A stretch of DNA of 64,000 nt from Norana najaformis (lineage: Eukaryota; Annelida; Clitellata; Crassiclitellata; Hormogastridae): contig OZ029916.1 of assembly GCA_964023275.1 (NCBI GenBank), forward strand, positions 17,376,150-17,440,149, given 5' to 3'. The notes below the pieces were generated by a model. The model was not told the DNA's origin and made no database searches. It was given only the letters and a program-made list of their open reading frames with translations. How positions within the stretch are numbered: position 1 is the first letter of the stretch; each line of letters begins with the position of its first letter. A program made the position numbers and the translations under genes. Shown here piece after piece: positions 9,911 to 21,984 of this stretch.

Positions 9911-11550
9911 AGTCCTGTCATAATTCAAGTCTGAAAGCAGAACTTCTGATCTCCTGTTTGTTTGTTAACTGTAGCCTGCATTCTGGTCTCTCATTTCACT
10001 CATACTGTATTGATACTTAATCTGCCAGGTTGAATGCAGGCACAGACTGAGATATCACTTGATGTGACCACAATGCTCTCTCTGCTTGTAATATGCAAAT
10101 GGTGCTAGCGAAATCTTTAGACTAGATGTGATTTTGGATTAGATCTTTTGTAGCAGACATACCCACAATTCTGCAACACCAACAGTTCAATTTACAATCG
10201 ATTCCACAGTCTCAACAGCATAAATGTGAAGCACTTTCAATCCTACCACCTCCAACAATAACACAGTCAAATCAGCATTAGCAACTAAATTACTTTAAAT
10301 AACAGCTCAACAACAAAGTCCGTGTGAACCATCAACAGAACCAGCCACAAATTCAACGGCAACATCAGCATCAGAATGAACATCCATCTCATTTAATATG
10401 ACATCACGCAAATGCCATATAATGCGTGATGCAACAAGAAAGCACTGATGATTAATGATTAGTTTTAAACCAGAGGTATAAATGATTTCTCAAGATTTGA
10501 AAAAAAATTGAAAGCATCATTATGGAATGATTAGTCTTGGCTGATTCTTTGATTGGTGACACAGATACTGCAAAAGTGACTGCATTGAAGGGTCATATAT
10601 TAATAGCACTATTATTCAGACATTTAAGTTGTGCTAGTAGTATTAATGAATGAAGTTCACACAGTGAATAGAACCCCATAACAGGTGCTTTCAGCTCACA
10701 AGTTGCACCAAAACTGACCAAACGACTAAAGGGCTGCAGAAAGAGGCAAAAAACTTCTATAATTATATAATTGATGAAATAAAAGGAAGCAAATAAAAGA
10801 GCATTTGATGCATCAGGCAGCATGGAACACTGTCTCTAACTGTCTGTGGAAAGCAAGTTTGCATCATATTTCTGAGGTTCTTCAAGTGAGCTATTTAAAT
10901 TTTTGGATACATCATACAAGGTTGTGCATTATGTCCAAGGACAGAGACAAATAAGCATAGTGGAACAGTTGGATGGAGGGCAGTTGGCCGATAGCTGACA
11001 GTCACACAACCACCCAATAAAAATTCACCATAATACATATAGATAATGAATTTAATGCAAGTGTGTGGAATAAAAATAGAGATGCGAACTCAGATAAACA
11101 CGTCAAGCATCGATTTCCTTAAAGGAAATCCACTAATACAGAGAAAATCAATGGTAAGACCTACATACTCTATATATTCATATTACCCTATACATATCAC
11201 ATATACTAATATAAACAAAAGTTTGTATAGCTTTTTGTTACAACGACCGTTAAGGTGAAGTTCATGTAGGTGCATATGAGGCAAATGGGTGGCACCACTC
11301 AGCAAGTTATACCCACCATGGCTAGCTACCTCATGCAAATTTTGAAAGTTTTCATGCATATACTTAATCGAACCTCTAATAATATCTTAGAAAACAAACT
11401 TCTATATCACTGTACGAACATTTTTGGACAAACTAGCTGGTTTACCAAGCTATGCTGCATTCCATTGGTTGAAGGAAAGGGTGTGTCGATGTTCTCCAAT
11501 CTGGTGTATTTATTCTTCAGCCACAAAGTGGTGACCAAAAAGTTACATGC
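9911..11550. other. Intron 1 of gene A, unassigned part
   Basis: No repeat family was recognised. A 46-codon minus-strand frame at 10307-10444 follows a CATCAG acceptor-like site and ends at a stop (it contains IIWHLRDVILNEMDVHSDA); it does not match gene A phase and remains a weak exon candidate. The rest is AT-rich. Confidence 0.35.
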
Positions 11551-13525
11551 ATGGTAAGAAAGATTTTGTTTGCATTGAAAATCTGGCAACCACAGACCAC
11601 GCAAGGTAGTAGTCCAGAACAGTCAACGTGCACACCAGGCGATAACCATAACTCACAAACTGACCTGCGCTTCGGAATGTGTAATGTCAAAAGTCTGGGC
11701 AACAAGTCTACTTCTATTGCCAAAGCCATTACCAGTCACAACTTAGACGCCTTGGTCACCGTAGAGACATGGTGACAGTCTGCTGCCAACATTGCACTTC
11801 AGAGACTGGCTCCACCTGAATATGGCACAGTCGACATGCCACGCAAGCATGGCCAACTGGTTCTGATGGGTGATTTAACCATCACAACTGAGTGCTGCTT
11901 TGATCAGTTTGACAAGGCAACTGACGTCGAATTTAGATCACTTCCTCTGTTTTAATCATCTAAAACATGCATGCTAACCCCATCCCAACTTTCCTTCTGA
12001 AAGAATATGTCGATGAGGTGCTTTTGTTCCTGGTGCAGCTCTGCAATACCTCATTGGCTGTAGGATTTCTGTCAGAGAGTCAAAAGAGTGCCATCATACG
12101 GCCATTACTGAAGAAGCCCAGAGTGATTCGGACAACATCAAAAACTACCAGCCCGTCTCTAACCTTGTGTTCCTTTCCAGGGTTATCGAAAAAGTAGTTG
12201 TGCAGCAAATGTGATGTTTAGAAACGCGCAAACTAATGCCAAAGCTACAATCAGGCTTCAGAAAAAGGCCATTCGACAGAGACAGTTCTGCTAAAAATCA
12301 TCTCTGACATCTGTGATGCCTTAGATATTGGACGTGTTACACTACTTGCTCTTTTGGACGTGAGTACCACGTTCGACACTGTAGACCATGACATCCTGCT
12401 CACCAGATTAAGCACCTCTTATGGAGTTAGCAGACAGCCGTTGGATTGGCTTTGTCCTTTCCTCGAAGGGCGAACCACGATGGTAGCCACTGGCTCTGAC
12501 AGCAGATCAGCACGGGCACCCATTTCATTTAGTGTCCCACAGGGCTCAGTCCTTGGGCCACTATTGTAAATCCTGTATAGGGTCAGCTTGATTAAGATCA
12601 TCACTGCAGTGGGGATGTAGGTTCACCAATACACTGACAACGTCCAGCAGTATCTTACTTGTCACCACACTGGCACAATAGCCTGTGCATCAAGCATGCA
12701 GGCAATCGTGACAAGGATGCAGGAAAGGATGTCTTCAAATTGACTGAGGCTGAATCCCGTTAAGACAGAGTTTATATGGCTCAGTACACGACAGGCACAA
12801 GCTGGGATGGACACAGAGATGATGGTGACTGCTCTTCCAGTCTGGAAAACACAACATGTCATACGGGACCTTGGAGTGATACTGGATGAAAAACTGTCCA
12901 TGAAGGAGCACGTCAATTCTTTCTTCAGGTCCTGCTTTTCCCAGATGTATCAGATCAGAGTCAAACTGCAAAATTTATTGTTCGATGCCGCTATGACTAT
13001 TGTCCACTCCTTCATTCTCACGAGTCTGGACTTCTATAATGCCATCCTTGGAGACTTGCTGAGGTTTAGGATATGACAGCTTCAATCTGTCCAGAACTGC
13101 ACTGCCAGAATCACTGCCAACCTACTGAAATTCTCACATGTTTTGAGCTATATGCAAGACACTCTGCACTGGCACCCGGTCAAGGACAGGATCACATTCA
13201 AGATTCTCCTCATGGTATGAGCCTCGCTAGTTGGCACTGCTGTCATTAAGCCGGTTAGGTCGACAATCATTGGGTTCAACGGCCCAAGGAGACCTGCTGG
13301 TCAAGCCTTCCTGCAAGATGATGTGGGCACACCATGCTTTCTTGTGTATTGAACTGGCTTTCTGGAACAAACTTTCTCTAAAAATATGTACTTTTCCCAA
13401 AGAAACAGCTCAAGAAACATTTTCAACTTAAATTAAATGCATCTTTTAAAACTGACAGATAGCCATGTTTTAGCTCGTTTGTGAGGATATTAAAAGGTGC
13501 TAAATGCATGAAGTAAGTAAGTAAG
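11551..13525 (+). mobile_element. LINE, L2/CR1-like, internally deleted and inactive
   Basis: In order on the plus strand: start of an endonuclease domain (LRFGMCNVKSLGNKS, then LDALVTVETW, about 11660-11775); a region with GDLTITTE; a pre-RT stretch (HANPIPTFLLKEYVDEVL, then SESQKSAIIRPLLKKP, 11967-12130); RT core motifs (STTFDTVDHDILLTRLS at 12360 and VPQGSVLGPLL near 12535); and the RT C-terminal part (IRDLGVILDEKLSMKEHV at 12870, then TIVHSFILTSLDFYNA). The YxDD motif is lost (the matching stretch reads YTDN). Most of the endonuclease and the segment after it are missing, and stops and frameshifts break the rest into at least five pieces. The 3' end is a short AAGT repeat at 13507-13524. 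It lies in gene A intron 1. Confidence 0.85.
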
Positions 13526-15985
13526 CAATGCACTTGTTAACATGCCATATGTCCATTGGCTGAGCGAGGAATTGTTGGCATGGGTTGGTCACAGCAGTCA
13601 GACAACAAAATTAAGACGGTACACATAGGTCTTAAGACGCTTTATGAATATGTCTGGCAAGATATTGTCATAAGTAATGTAAATTTCTGCAATGAAATAT
13701 ATAATCCAATACACACACATAATGTGCATAGCATATATGATGAATATATTTAGCAGAAGTAGATTCACATTTTATTCAAGCATTAATTAACTAATAAGTT
13801 ATATTCACTAATAAAATCAAGTAAACATCAATTCTACGCTTCTACAGTACCAAAAACCTTCTAGAGAAATCATCTTACTTACATGGGTGCAACAATATTA
13901 GTAATACACAAACATATGTAAGATACATATTTTTTGTTCAGTTCCTCTTGTCTAACATATTATTTTGACTGGTGCATCAACTTCTGTTGCCAGGGAAACA
14001 TAGCTATAATTAGTATCTATTCTGCACATAGAAACATTACATAAAACTATTTTACATGCATTATAAATAATAATTATATCAATATTAAGCTTAGACAAAA
14101 CAATAAGTATGCCGATCTGATGAAACAGCACATATATATTGTTTTACCTGACCACTATACATATTGTTTCGTTAGGAAGTACTATACAAATGTTTTGTTA
14201 CAATATTTTACAAATAAAGTTATAAAACTGTTTTCATTTGAATTGCTTTTAATGACCACCGCATAACAGTAGAAGGGTTTAACTAAAATGGAGCAAACTG
14301 TCTGAATATCACAGCAGCACTTTCAGTAGAGCTTGGTGGCAACATTCATACTTTCACAGCAAGAGAGATTCAAGTGTGCTGGCAGCAGTACAAGGTAAGT
14401 CAGTCAACTTCTAAATGTAACTATCCAGTTAGTAACGCTTGATATGTATCTTCAACGTGTGCAAGGTTGGACTTGTGGTGATGCAAATTTGTAAGAAGTC
14501 CACTGAAAATGTGTCAGAATTGTTTGGTATTTATGCAGACACAGTCTTTGCAATATTTTGTAAAGGAAAAGGAAAAATGACGAAGCAGTTCTGCTGCAGT
14601 ACAAATAGTTATCAACAGCAGCATATATGTAAAAAAGATATCTGTTATATCAACATGTTAATAAACTACTTTTCAATTTATTAATCAAGTTCAGTGACAT
14701 TGTTCTCAGGTTTCTAGTACTGATCTCACAGACGATTTTAACACCACACTTATGCACAAGCAGATGTATATAATGTATTCAGGGCACTTTTACAACTTGG
14801 TTTATATAACTGCACGCACACATATACAAAGTGCTATTATTCACATTTCATAAAATTAGATAAATTAAAGTACCTTTGTCAAAAAACCCTGTATCAGCAG
14901 ATCTTAAAGCAATTGGTATCAGCCAAAAGAACCAACTCTGTCCTTCACTAAGGCACTGAATATGCAAGTTGTGAGTGGGTGCTTGAAAAATTACATTGTG
15001 CTGCATAAGTCAAGCTCAGTAGATGTATAAATGAAAAACAAAGCTTACACCAAAGGAAAATATGTAGAATTTGCCAAAAACTATGTTAGCCAAACAGCAA
15101 CGCACAGGAAAGTTTTGTGGTGTGTATGCATACCAAGAGAAAATCTAATTTGTTCACATAGGTACAACATTTGACATTAGCTCAGAATGCAGAAAAAGGA
15201 AAGCAAAATTAAAAGTCAGTACCTCTGTTTCTTAGTAACAGAACTTCAAGTCTGAAAAACTTCATATTCCATTGTCAATGGCAACAATATTGGCATACCT
15301 GATGAAAAGCATTGCTTGATCTGACGACAAATGAGTGAGAATAAAAGTGTATGAATGAGAATCAAATATGACCAGTAAAGATAATCAACAGAAGTGGTGA
15401 CATACAAACCGACACACAGACTGGTAAAGCAGGTTGGCAGAAATGCAGGCAGACAAAGAGAAAGAGAAGAATAAGAAGGTGGGAATGCATCTTGCTGGTA
15501 GCCACGAGACGTATCAATTAAACAAACTGAGTTTGTCGTATCCACGGCTGATCCATCTTATCCGGCTGCCATTGTTCGAGTCTTCATGTCTGACACCCGC
15601 ACACAGCAGCAACAAATATGACAAAGTGAATGGGTGAGCAGTCTCGACAAAGAAAGCGACAAAAGCCAGCCAGCCAGCAAAGAAGGCGGATTCCAAAGAG
15701 ATTTATGAAGAAAGCCCTTCAGCTGTTTCGACTATGCACTTAGCATCTGATATTAGGCCCTAGTCATACAAGAATTTCAGACTAAAATATTCCAGTTCAA
15801 TGTTATGCAGATTCTAGAAAAATTTCCAATAGAAATTCAGTAATTCAAACATGCATAAGAAAACATTTTCAAGAACCTTTAATATTATTTCACATATTCA
15901 TGTAATTCTATTATTTAACATCAAACATCAGTCAGTGGTCTCATACAATTTTGCACTATGGACTTGCTTGAGGGAAGATCGAGAA
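13526..15985. other. Intron 1 of gene A, unassigned part
   Basis: AT-rich DNA. A plus-strand donor-like GTACAAG|GTAAGT at about 14395 has no convincing exon before it. A short CAGC run lies at 15656-15680. No coding exon or named repeat is supported. Confidence 0.4.
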
Positions 15986-16165
15986 AGATCTAGTGGGGCA
16001 CGGTAGCTGATAGTATAGAGTGCTTGGCTTGTAAAGTGGAAAATATGGGACCTTGAGCAAGTCTTTCACTCAAAATTGCTCAGTGCCATTGATTAATGCT
16101 TAGTTATAGATAGCAGCGTTTAAGAAATGCAGAAATAGTAAACTGATCGAACCTATACTCCATGC
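15986..16165 (+). mobile_element. tRNA-derived SINE, family 1
   Basis: The tRNA-like head (GGGGCACGGTAGCTGATAGT, then AGAGTGCTTGGCTTGTAA) is followed by CCTTGAGCAAGTCTTTCACT and GCTCAGTGCCATTGATTAAT, ending in a GCAGAAATAGTAA tail. The body matches, on the opposite strand, the copy at 32100-32270, which proves an interspersed family. Confidence 0.75.
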
Positions 16166-16879
16166 TAACATTAATTGTATAAGCCACGATGTTACACAAA
16201 TTCAAGTACTATTTGAAATTTACTAAACTAACAGCAGAAATGATGGGTGTTTACAGTATCATGGGGCTGAAAGAAGGTCTAACAGAATCCTATGACTTCT
16301 TTGCACAAGGTATAAGGAGATGGCAAAACAGATCCCAAATGACACAAGCAGCCTGCAAATAATGGATTTTGTCTTTAAAAAGCAAAAACTACTTGTTCTT
16401 AAAAAACAGAAATTATTTCTGAGAATACTATTATTCTTAATAGTATTCCTAAAAACTTTAGTAATAAACTTTATAGAAAAAATTTATTACTAAACATCCA
16501 AACAATGATGTGGTAACTTCAATATATTTCCATTACTTAAAATCTGCTGTAGTGAAGTCAGTTGTGTTTTCATTTATAAAGAGCTTTCCTGTTTACATTT
16601 TTTATATTTACTTTTCATTTCTGCTTTTATAAGGGGAGTATTACTTTTAATTAATTTATCTGAATAATAACTTGCTTTAATGCAAATTATTGCCGGCCTC
16701 TTGTGTCTTATTATGTCCTACATCATCTCACCATTTCAGGCTTGCACCCATTAGCTTCCCTTCTGCAAAGCAAGTTCCCCATTTCTGTTGCATAACCATA
16801 ACTTAGCTTCAAATCTAATATAATCCTCACACCATATTACTTTTTAGGTTTCAAATGGCATGCTTGACCTTTAAGGCCG
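16166..16879. other. Intron 1 of gene A, unassigned part
   Basis: AT-rich, with several poly-A/T-rich tracts around 16380-16660. No supported gene or repeat. Confidence 0.4.
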
Positions 16880-17190
16880 AGAACACTGGCCTTTCCATCT
16901 TATCTTAATACTTTGCTGACTCCATATCGCCCTCCTAGATTCTTGCATTCTTCTGATACTGGTTTGTTGCAAGAACCTAGCTTCAGGACAATTGTAGGAT
17001 CTCGCACCTTTAGCCGCTGTGCTCCTCTCATTTGGAATTGTCTACCACAAAAGGCCCAACTTGCAAACTCGCTATCAGCTTTTAAAATACTTTCATCTTG
17101 GCCCCTAGTAAACATACATCTGTGCCTCAGGTTCAGGTTACTGACACTGCGCATGTTATAAGTGCTTTAAATAAATAAAATAAATAAATA
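16880..17190 (+). mobile_element. LINE 3' fragment (ORF2 C-terminus)
   Basis: An open plus-strand frame ends a non-LTR ORF2: LTPYRPPRFLHSSDTGLL, then SFRTIVGSRTFSRCAPLIW and NCLPQKAQLANSLSAFK are typical of the region after the RT in L2/CR1/Rex-like LINEs. It ends with CTTTAAATAAATAAAATAAA-type tail repeats at 17162-17195, the usual 5'-truncated LINE form. Confidence 0.75.
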
Positions 17191-17439
17191 AATACTTTGC
17201 TGAACTTGAAAATTGGTGCCTTTCATATCTCTGATTAGACTACATCTTTCTGCTGCTTCTTTTGCAGTCTGGGTTACATTACAATGCTGTTGTACACTGT
17301 CGACCTCTTTATGAACATTCTGACTCTACCTGTAGTACATCAGAGGAATACATCCTTCTGCCAGCCAACACACCATATCACTGCAGGAGCAAAATCAACC
17401 ATCTCCTTCCAAAAGTCCATCCATGCATACTTGTTTTAC

Positions 17440-17900
17440 CTCATTCAGCCAGCTATTTCTAAAATACCAACACTTTACACAGCAAACTTCAATCTGTCTT
17501 GTGTACTGCCGCGCGACTCGTACTCCGTCTGCCAAGTTCCGCTAGTGTGTCAGATCTGATAAGGCAGGAATTACATTGGCTGTGTTTTTCCACAAAGAAC
17601 TGACTCAAAACTAGCTATGATTGCCTACAAATGCCACCATGGAATGGCTCCACCCTATCTATCCAAGTTCTGCATTCCAGTTGCAACAGTTCTTGGTCGA
17701 TCCTGCTTACATTCTGTGACCAACTGAAATCTCATACTTCCAAAGACTTACACTATATTTGGCTCTCGTGGTTTTGTTACTCTTGCCCCACAGTGTGGAA
17801 TGCCTTACCGACTAGCATCAAAGATCACACTCTTCCAATAACAAGTTTTAAAAAGAAGCTTAAAACTTACATGTTTAATAGGTCTGCCTAGATTTCTATG
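17440..17900 (+). mobile_element. LINE 3' fragment, L2/CR1-like, frame broken
   Basis: Motifs from the end of an L2/CR1-like ORF2 appear in order in shifting frames: a QSVLCTAARLV-like stretch near 17490, ELHWLCF-like near 17570, MIAYKCHHGMAPPYLSKFC at 17620-17670 and a WNALPTSIK-type motif at 17797-17825. Several frameshifts and stops separate them. It lies immediately downstream of a different LINE tail (16880-17190) on the same strand. Confidence 0.7.
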
Positions 17901-18039
17901 CATTCCTATCGATCTATAAACCATGATATTACTCAATATTACTCAGGTAGGACTTTTTTAGGGTTGTTGCACGTGCCTTTAAGGCTGCTGTTAATTGAGC
18001 ATGTTTTAAATGTCTGTTTAAGAATAATAATAATACTTC

Positions 18040-18165
18040 TCTTTTCGGCTGGTGCTGGTAATGCCTCATATTGCACAGTAACCGTCTCATGGGAGTTTCG
18101 AACCCATACTCTCTACGGTGCAAGCCGAGAACTCTCTTCAATAGGCTGAGTAACTGTGCCTGAGA
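18040..18165 (-). mobile_element. tRNA-derived SINE, family 2
   Basis: On the minus strand, GTTACTCAGCCTATTGAAG (A-box-like) is followed by CTCGGCTTGCACCGTAG and a clear B box, ATGGGTTCGAAACTCCCAT, in tRNA-like spacing. The B-box stem (ATGGG/CCCAT) pairs perfectly. The rest of a cloverleaf does not fold well, so this is a SINE head, not a tRNA gene. Confidence 0.6.
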
Positions 18166-19379
18166 TAACCCTTTTAAAGTCGGATAGAAGTCAAAACTGA
18201 GTTTGTTATTGCACTTGAATGGGCTGAATAGAATAGATCTCATAATAACCAGGTCCTCCTCTTCTGCTATTAAGCATCTCTCTCTTGTGCGACATATCTA
18301 TCACATCATACTGCCTCTGCTGCCAAATTATCCTTACATCATAAGCCACAATCAACCTATTTGCACTTGGAAAAAACTAGATGTGTTAGTCATTAAACCC
18401 TTGCTTCTGTCCTGTGATGTTTCCCCGCTTAGACATCAACTGAACTTGCGCGACAGCTGCAGTAGACCCTGTCTGACTGCCTAGACAAACACATCACCAC
18501 TAGGACTGAGTTGTGACAAGCACATCACAATCATGCTGCATTTCTGACACTGCTTCTGCTAAGATGCTGTGCAGCTGCCTCAAAAGATGTTGGCAGTGCT
18601 CCCATTTAGAGCATATTCAATCCAGTTGCAAATCTGTTCAAATTTTTTTTTGAGATATTGGCATATTAATACCTCATCTGCCTCAGAATGTTTTGGTTTC
18701 ACTAGCTAACCTCTTGATTTCTGTAACTTATTTCTGTAAGGTGTCATAAAGACAAATTTGCACAAATTACAAATGCTTAAGAACTCCTTGGCCAGGCTAC
18801 AATGCAATCAATCAAATTCAACACATGACTTCCTCCCCCACTTTAATCACTGCACAGGCTTCATACTTTAAAAGAATCAAGTTTAAAACAAGTCTCATAC
18901 TTTACAAAGTAACACATACTGGCCAGCCAACTTATCTTTCATCTTTGCTTATTCCTTAGATTCACAATTGTTGTACTCATTCCTTGGATCTTGTTGTATC
19001 CCAAAGAGTACTGGCTTCCCAATTTTTCTCAGTCACTGACTTAAAGCTTGGATATTTGTCACCTGTTTCTGTCTGTTTTGCTAATTCTGTGATGTTGTTT
19101 AGTTCATGGGCTGAAATCTCAAATTTTTGGATAGCTTATCTTCCCTTATGCTCCATAGTCTGCAAACTGTCTTCTGGTTTCAGAGGCCTTGCGAATCTCA
19201 ACTAATTCAGCCCAACAGATTGTGACTTTGGAATGTGGTTTTTAAGAAGTGACCAATGATTGACCCTTGTGTGTTACTATAACATTTTCAGACTAGATAA
19301 GATGTTTAAGTTGCATATTTTAATCCATTAGCTTTAAGTAACCTGCTTCTAGGAAGAGCTTGAATGAGAAACCCATATA
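18166..19379. other. Intron 1 of gene A, unassigned part
   Basis: Pyrimidine-rich on the plus strand in places (18250-18500, 18650-19200) with no long frame or splice-bounded exon. No repeat family was recognised. Confidence 0.4.
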
Positions 19380-20175
19380 CTGTACTTTCCGGACTATAAA
19401 CTGAATCTTAGTATAAGATGCAGTGACGCAAAAATTGCAAAACTTTTGTGAAATCAATACATAGGTCGCACAGATTTCCACTTACAATGTGTTAAGCGTG
19501 TTTGTCAATGACGGCCATAAATACATGGTCATCATTAGCAAATAATTGCTCAAACATAACTTTGTTTAAATAAAATTATTTTTACACTTCTGAATTAAAG
19601 ATTTCCAACATTTGCCGTTAATTGAGATCTGATAGTAATTGCTTGGTTCTATAACTTGGTGTCAGCCAGCTGAAGGCATCCAACAATAATATACTGAACG
19701 AGAGTTAGGCAGCAGTATATAGAGGGAAGAATAAATACCAGCAATTTTTCAGCCTCCCCAAAGTCCCTGCACGACCCAGTCCAACTTCCTGACCCCCTCT
19801 TTTGTCCCACTTTCAAGAAAGCCGCCAAGTAAGCTTGAACCCCACACCTCTCTTCTCTCTGACCCGTGGTGGGAGGTCGCATGACGCAGCAGAGGTGGAG
19901 GTTGCGGGATGCATCAGAGGCGAAGGCACAGGAAGAGGCGGGCTAGCATAAAAGGGAGCCACAAACTCTATCGTCTAGGTATGAATGCCACCTGCAAGCC
20001 TTGTGCTGGTTTCACTATGCATTTGATAAATGTGATTTAATTTAATTTAAATCGTTATCGGTCTTTGCCGACTATATATAGCTACTCTGAAAAATTTATA
20101 AAATTTTCGCACGTAAGACGCACCCTAGAAGTTCATGCAAAAAACTGCATATTATATTCCAGAAGATACAGTAGT
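19380..20175 (-). mobile_element. pogo/Tigger-like non-autonomous element
   Basis: The left end TACTGTACTTTCCGGACTAT and the right end (minus strand TACTGTATCTTCTGGAATAT) form imperfect terminal inverted repeats. Bases 19500-19660, read on the minus strand, align with 3920-4095 of the element at 2824-4379 (shared AATGTTGGAAATCTTTAATT and TATTTATGGCCGTC), so this is the same family in opposite orientation. The middle (19780-19970) is unusually GC-rich and contains a GC-box-like GAGGCGGGCT followed by AGCATAAAAGGGAG, a promoter-like arrangement absent from the other copy and possibly a nested insertion. Confidence 0.6.
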
Positions 20176-21636
20176 TGCTTTCATCAGCAGCTGCTTCCTT
20201 GCTTGGTACAGGGTAACACTAGTGTTGCTGAAGACTGCTGCTACCCATGCCAGATGTGAGGAATAAAGGGAAACAGAGGTGTCGCTTTGAATTGAAATCC
20301 TGGTGCCATTATTATCTCTTTGTTAAAGTGTAAGAGGTGGATCTGAGGGAAGACCTACCGACTCAAAAACCAGGATATTCAATCGAAACAGCGCCAGCAT
20401 GACAAGAATATATAGCAGTGCAACAGAAGTCTAATTAACCACAGTAACTAAGTACCTTCCCAACGCAACTACAATGAATGGAACTTCTGGCCATGCCAAA
20501 GCCTAACACACATACACACAAAGCAAGAACATTGGCATTCTTAACGGCAAAAGCAAGCAGATTGGCTATTTTTCTATTTTTACTTCTTTTTTTCTTGTTA
20601 TGACTCAGCACCAGAATCTGCCAATTCTTCTTCATTTAGGTTGTATGATGACACTTGACTGGTGTCTTGAAAGCTGCTTGCAGGAATGACTCAGTTTATT
20701 CATGAATACTTCACCAGAAGGATAACATGACACAAATCTTCAATCAAAACTGAATTCCTGATGTCTTTCATTTGAATGTTCTAAATCTTGGTGGCAAGTG
20801 AAATAGAACGAGATCCAATCCCAATGAATGCAACCCAACGGTCAACCGCAAAACCCATTGCCACTGAACGCTTGGATCATCCAGAAAACAGGCCTACTAA
20901 ATGATTTGGGTTCAGCTTTCACTGGATAAACCAAGCAGAATGTCAACAGCGAAGACCTGTCAGGTCAACTGTGGGCCGTGGTAACCATCGATGGCATTAA
21001 TATTCCACAACAATCGTCTGACGCTCGGTAAGTCGCAATCCTCCTTTGCGTATGCACCAATTTCTATCCAATTTGCTGTTATCTGCTGACTCAGCATAAA
21101 TCTGACCAGAGTTCATTTGCAGCCATTTTGGCAAGCGATCGATCTCTGCCAATCAGGAAGTTATGGAATTCAGGTCTCGGCAAAGCTTTCTTGCAAAAAT
21201 TGTACAGGAACTTTTGCCACGAATTGTAACTAGGTAACGTGCCGGTCTTAAATGAAGCACAAATGAACCAGAATTTGTCCATTTATAAACGAGAATCATT
21301 ACAAATAAAACAGTTGTAAGAGTCATAAATCATATAAAATAATGTGATAATGGTAAAACTAATGAAACTGACAACTACAGTTACATCATTATCATATTTT
21401 AATAAATTAGCTTTCACACTTTATCAGCTGTAATTATGGAGCAAAAATAGGACCAATGTTCTCAGCAATTGTAGTCAAAGAGGTGCCTTTGTGGATGCCC
21501 TCCCTAAAACAACCCTGACTGAAGTAGATTGGTTTTAGGACAGACATCCAGCCATATAAGCATCATATGTAATGAAAATCCCAGGCTCAGTAACTGAACC
21601 AAGTTCAAAGATGACTTGCAAAAGCTGGTCATTTAA
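20176..21636. other. Intron 1 of gene A with a CpG-richer patch
   Basis: Mostly unassigned. About 20820-21290 is richer in CpG than its surroundings and contains, on the minus strand, a 63-codon frame (21091-21282, starting MDKFWFICASFKTG), a CCAAT-like CTGATTGGCAG and an AAAATGGCTGC motif. It could be an alternative promoter or first exon inside gene A, but no donor site confirms this. Confidence 0.3.
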
Positions 21637-21984
21637 AGTATTGTTCTGCCTCAGTTTCTTTTGGCTTGGATGATCAAATGCATTGTAATATTGACAGGAA
21701 ATTTATGTAGTATCAGTCAAACTTTGAAAAGCACTCAGTCAGTGAAGACTGAAACTTGAAGATGGTGGGTACTATCCAACGTAGCCATAAGAATCATGCA
21801 ATTTTCAGCCTTTGTGTGACTCCTTGCTGCATTACAACAAAATTTGTCCCATATTCTAAAGCTACTGTAAGCTGGAAATGACTGAGTGCTTTTCAAAGTT
21901 TGAGTGATACTACATAAATTTCCTGTCAATACGACAAAGCATTTGACCATACAAGTCAAAAGAAACTGAGGCAGAACAATACTT
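21637..21984. repeat. Foldback: 104-bp inverted repeat with 140-bp loop
   Basis: 21637-21740 (AGTATTGTTCTGCCTCAGTT to AAAGCACTCAGTC) is repeated in inverse orientation at 21881-21984 with only a few mismatches, separated by about 140 bp of non-repeated sequence. The minus-strand 92-codon frame here simply runs through the hairpin. It may be a foldback/MITE or an inverted duplication. Confidence 0.88.

Noticed and set aside
9886-9980. Minus-strand exon reading RSEVLLSDLNYDRTE
   Set aside because: The donor is acceptable but the acceptor side is A-rich with no pyrimidine tract, and its phases do not match gene A.
18040-18165. Functional tRNA gene
   Set aside because: Only A-box- and B-box-like parts fit; acceptor and anticodon stems do not pair.
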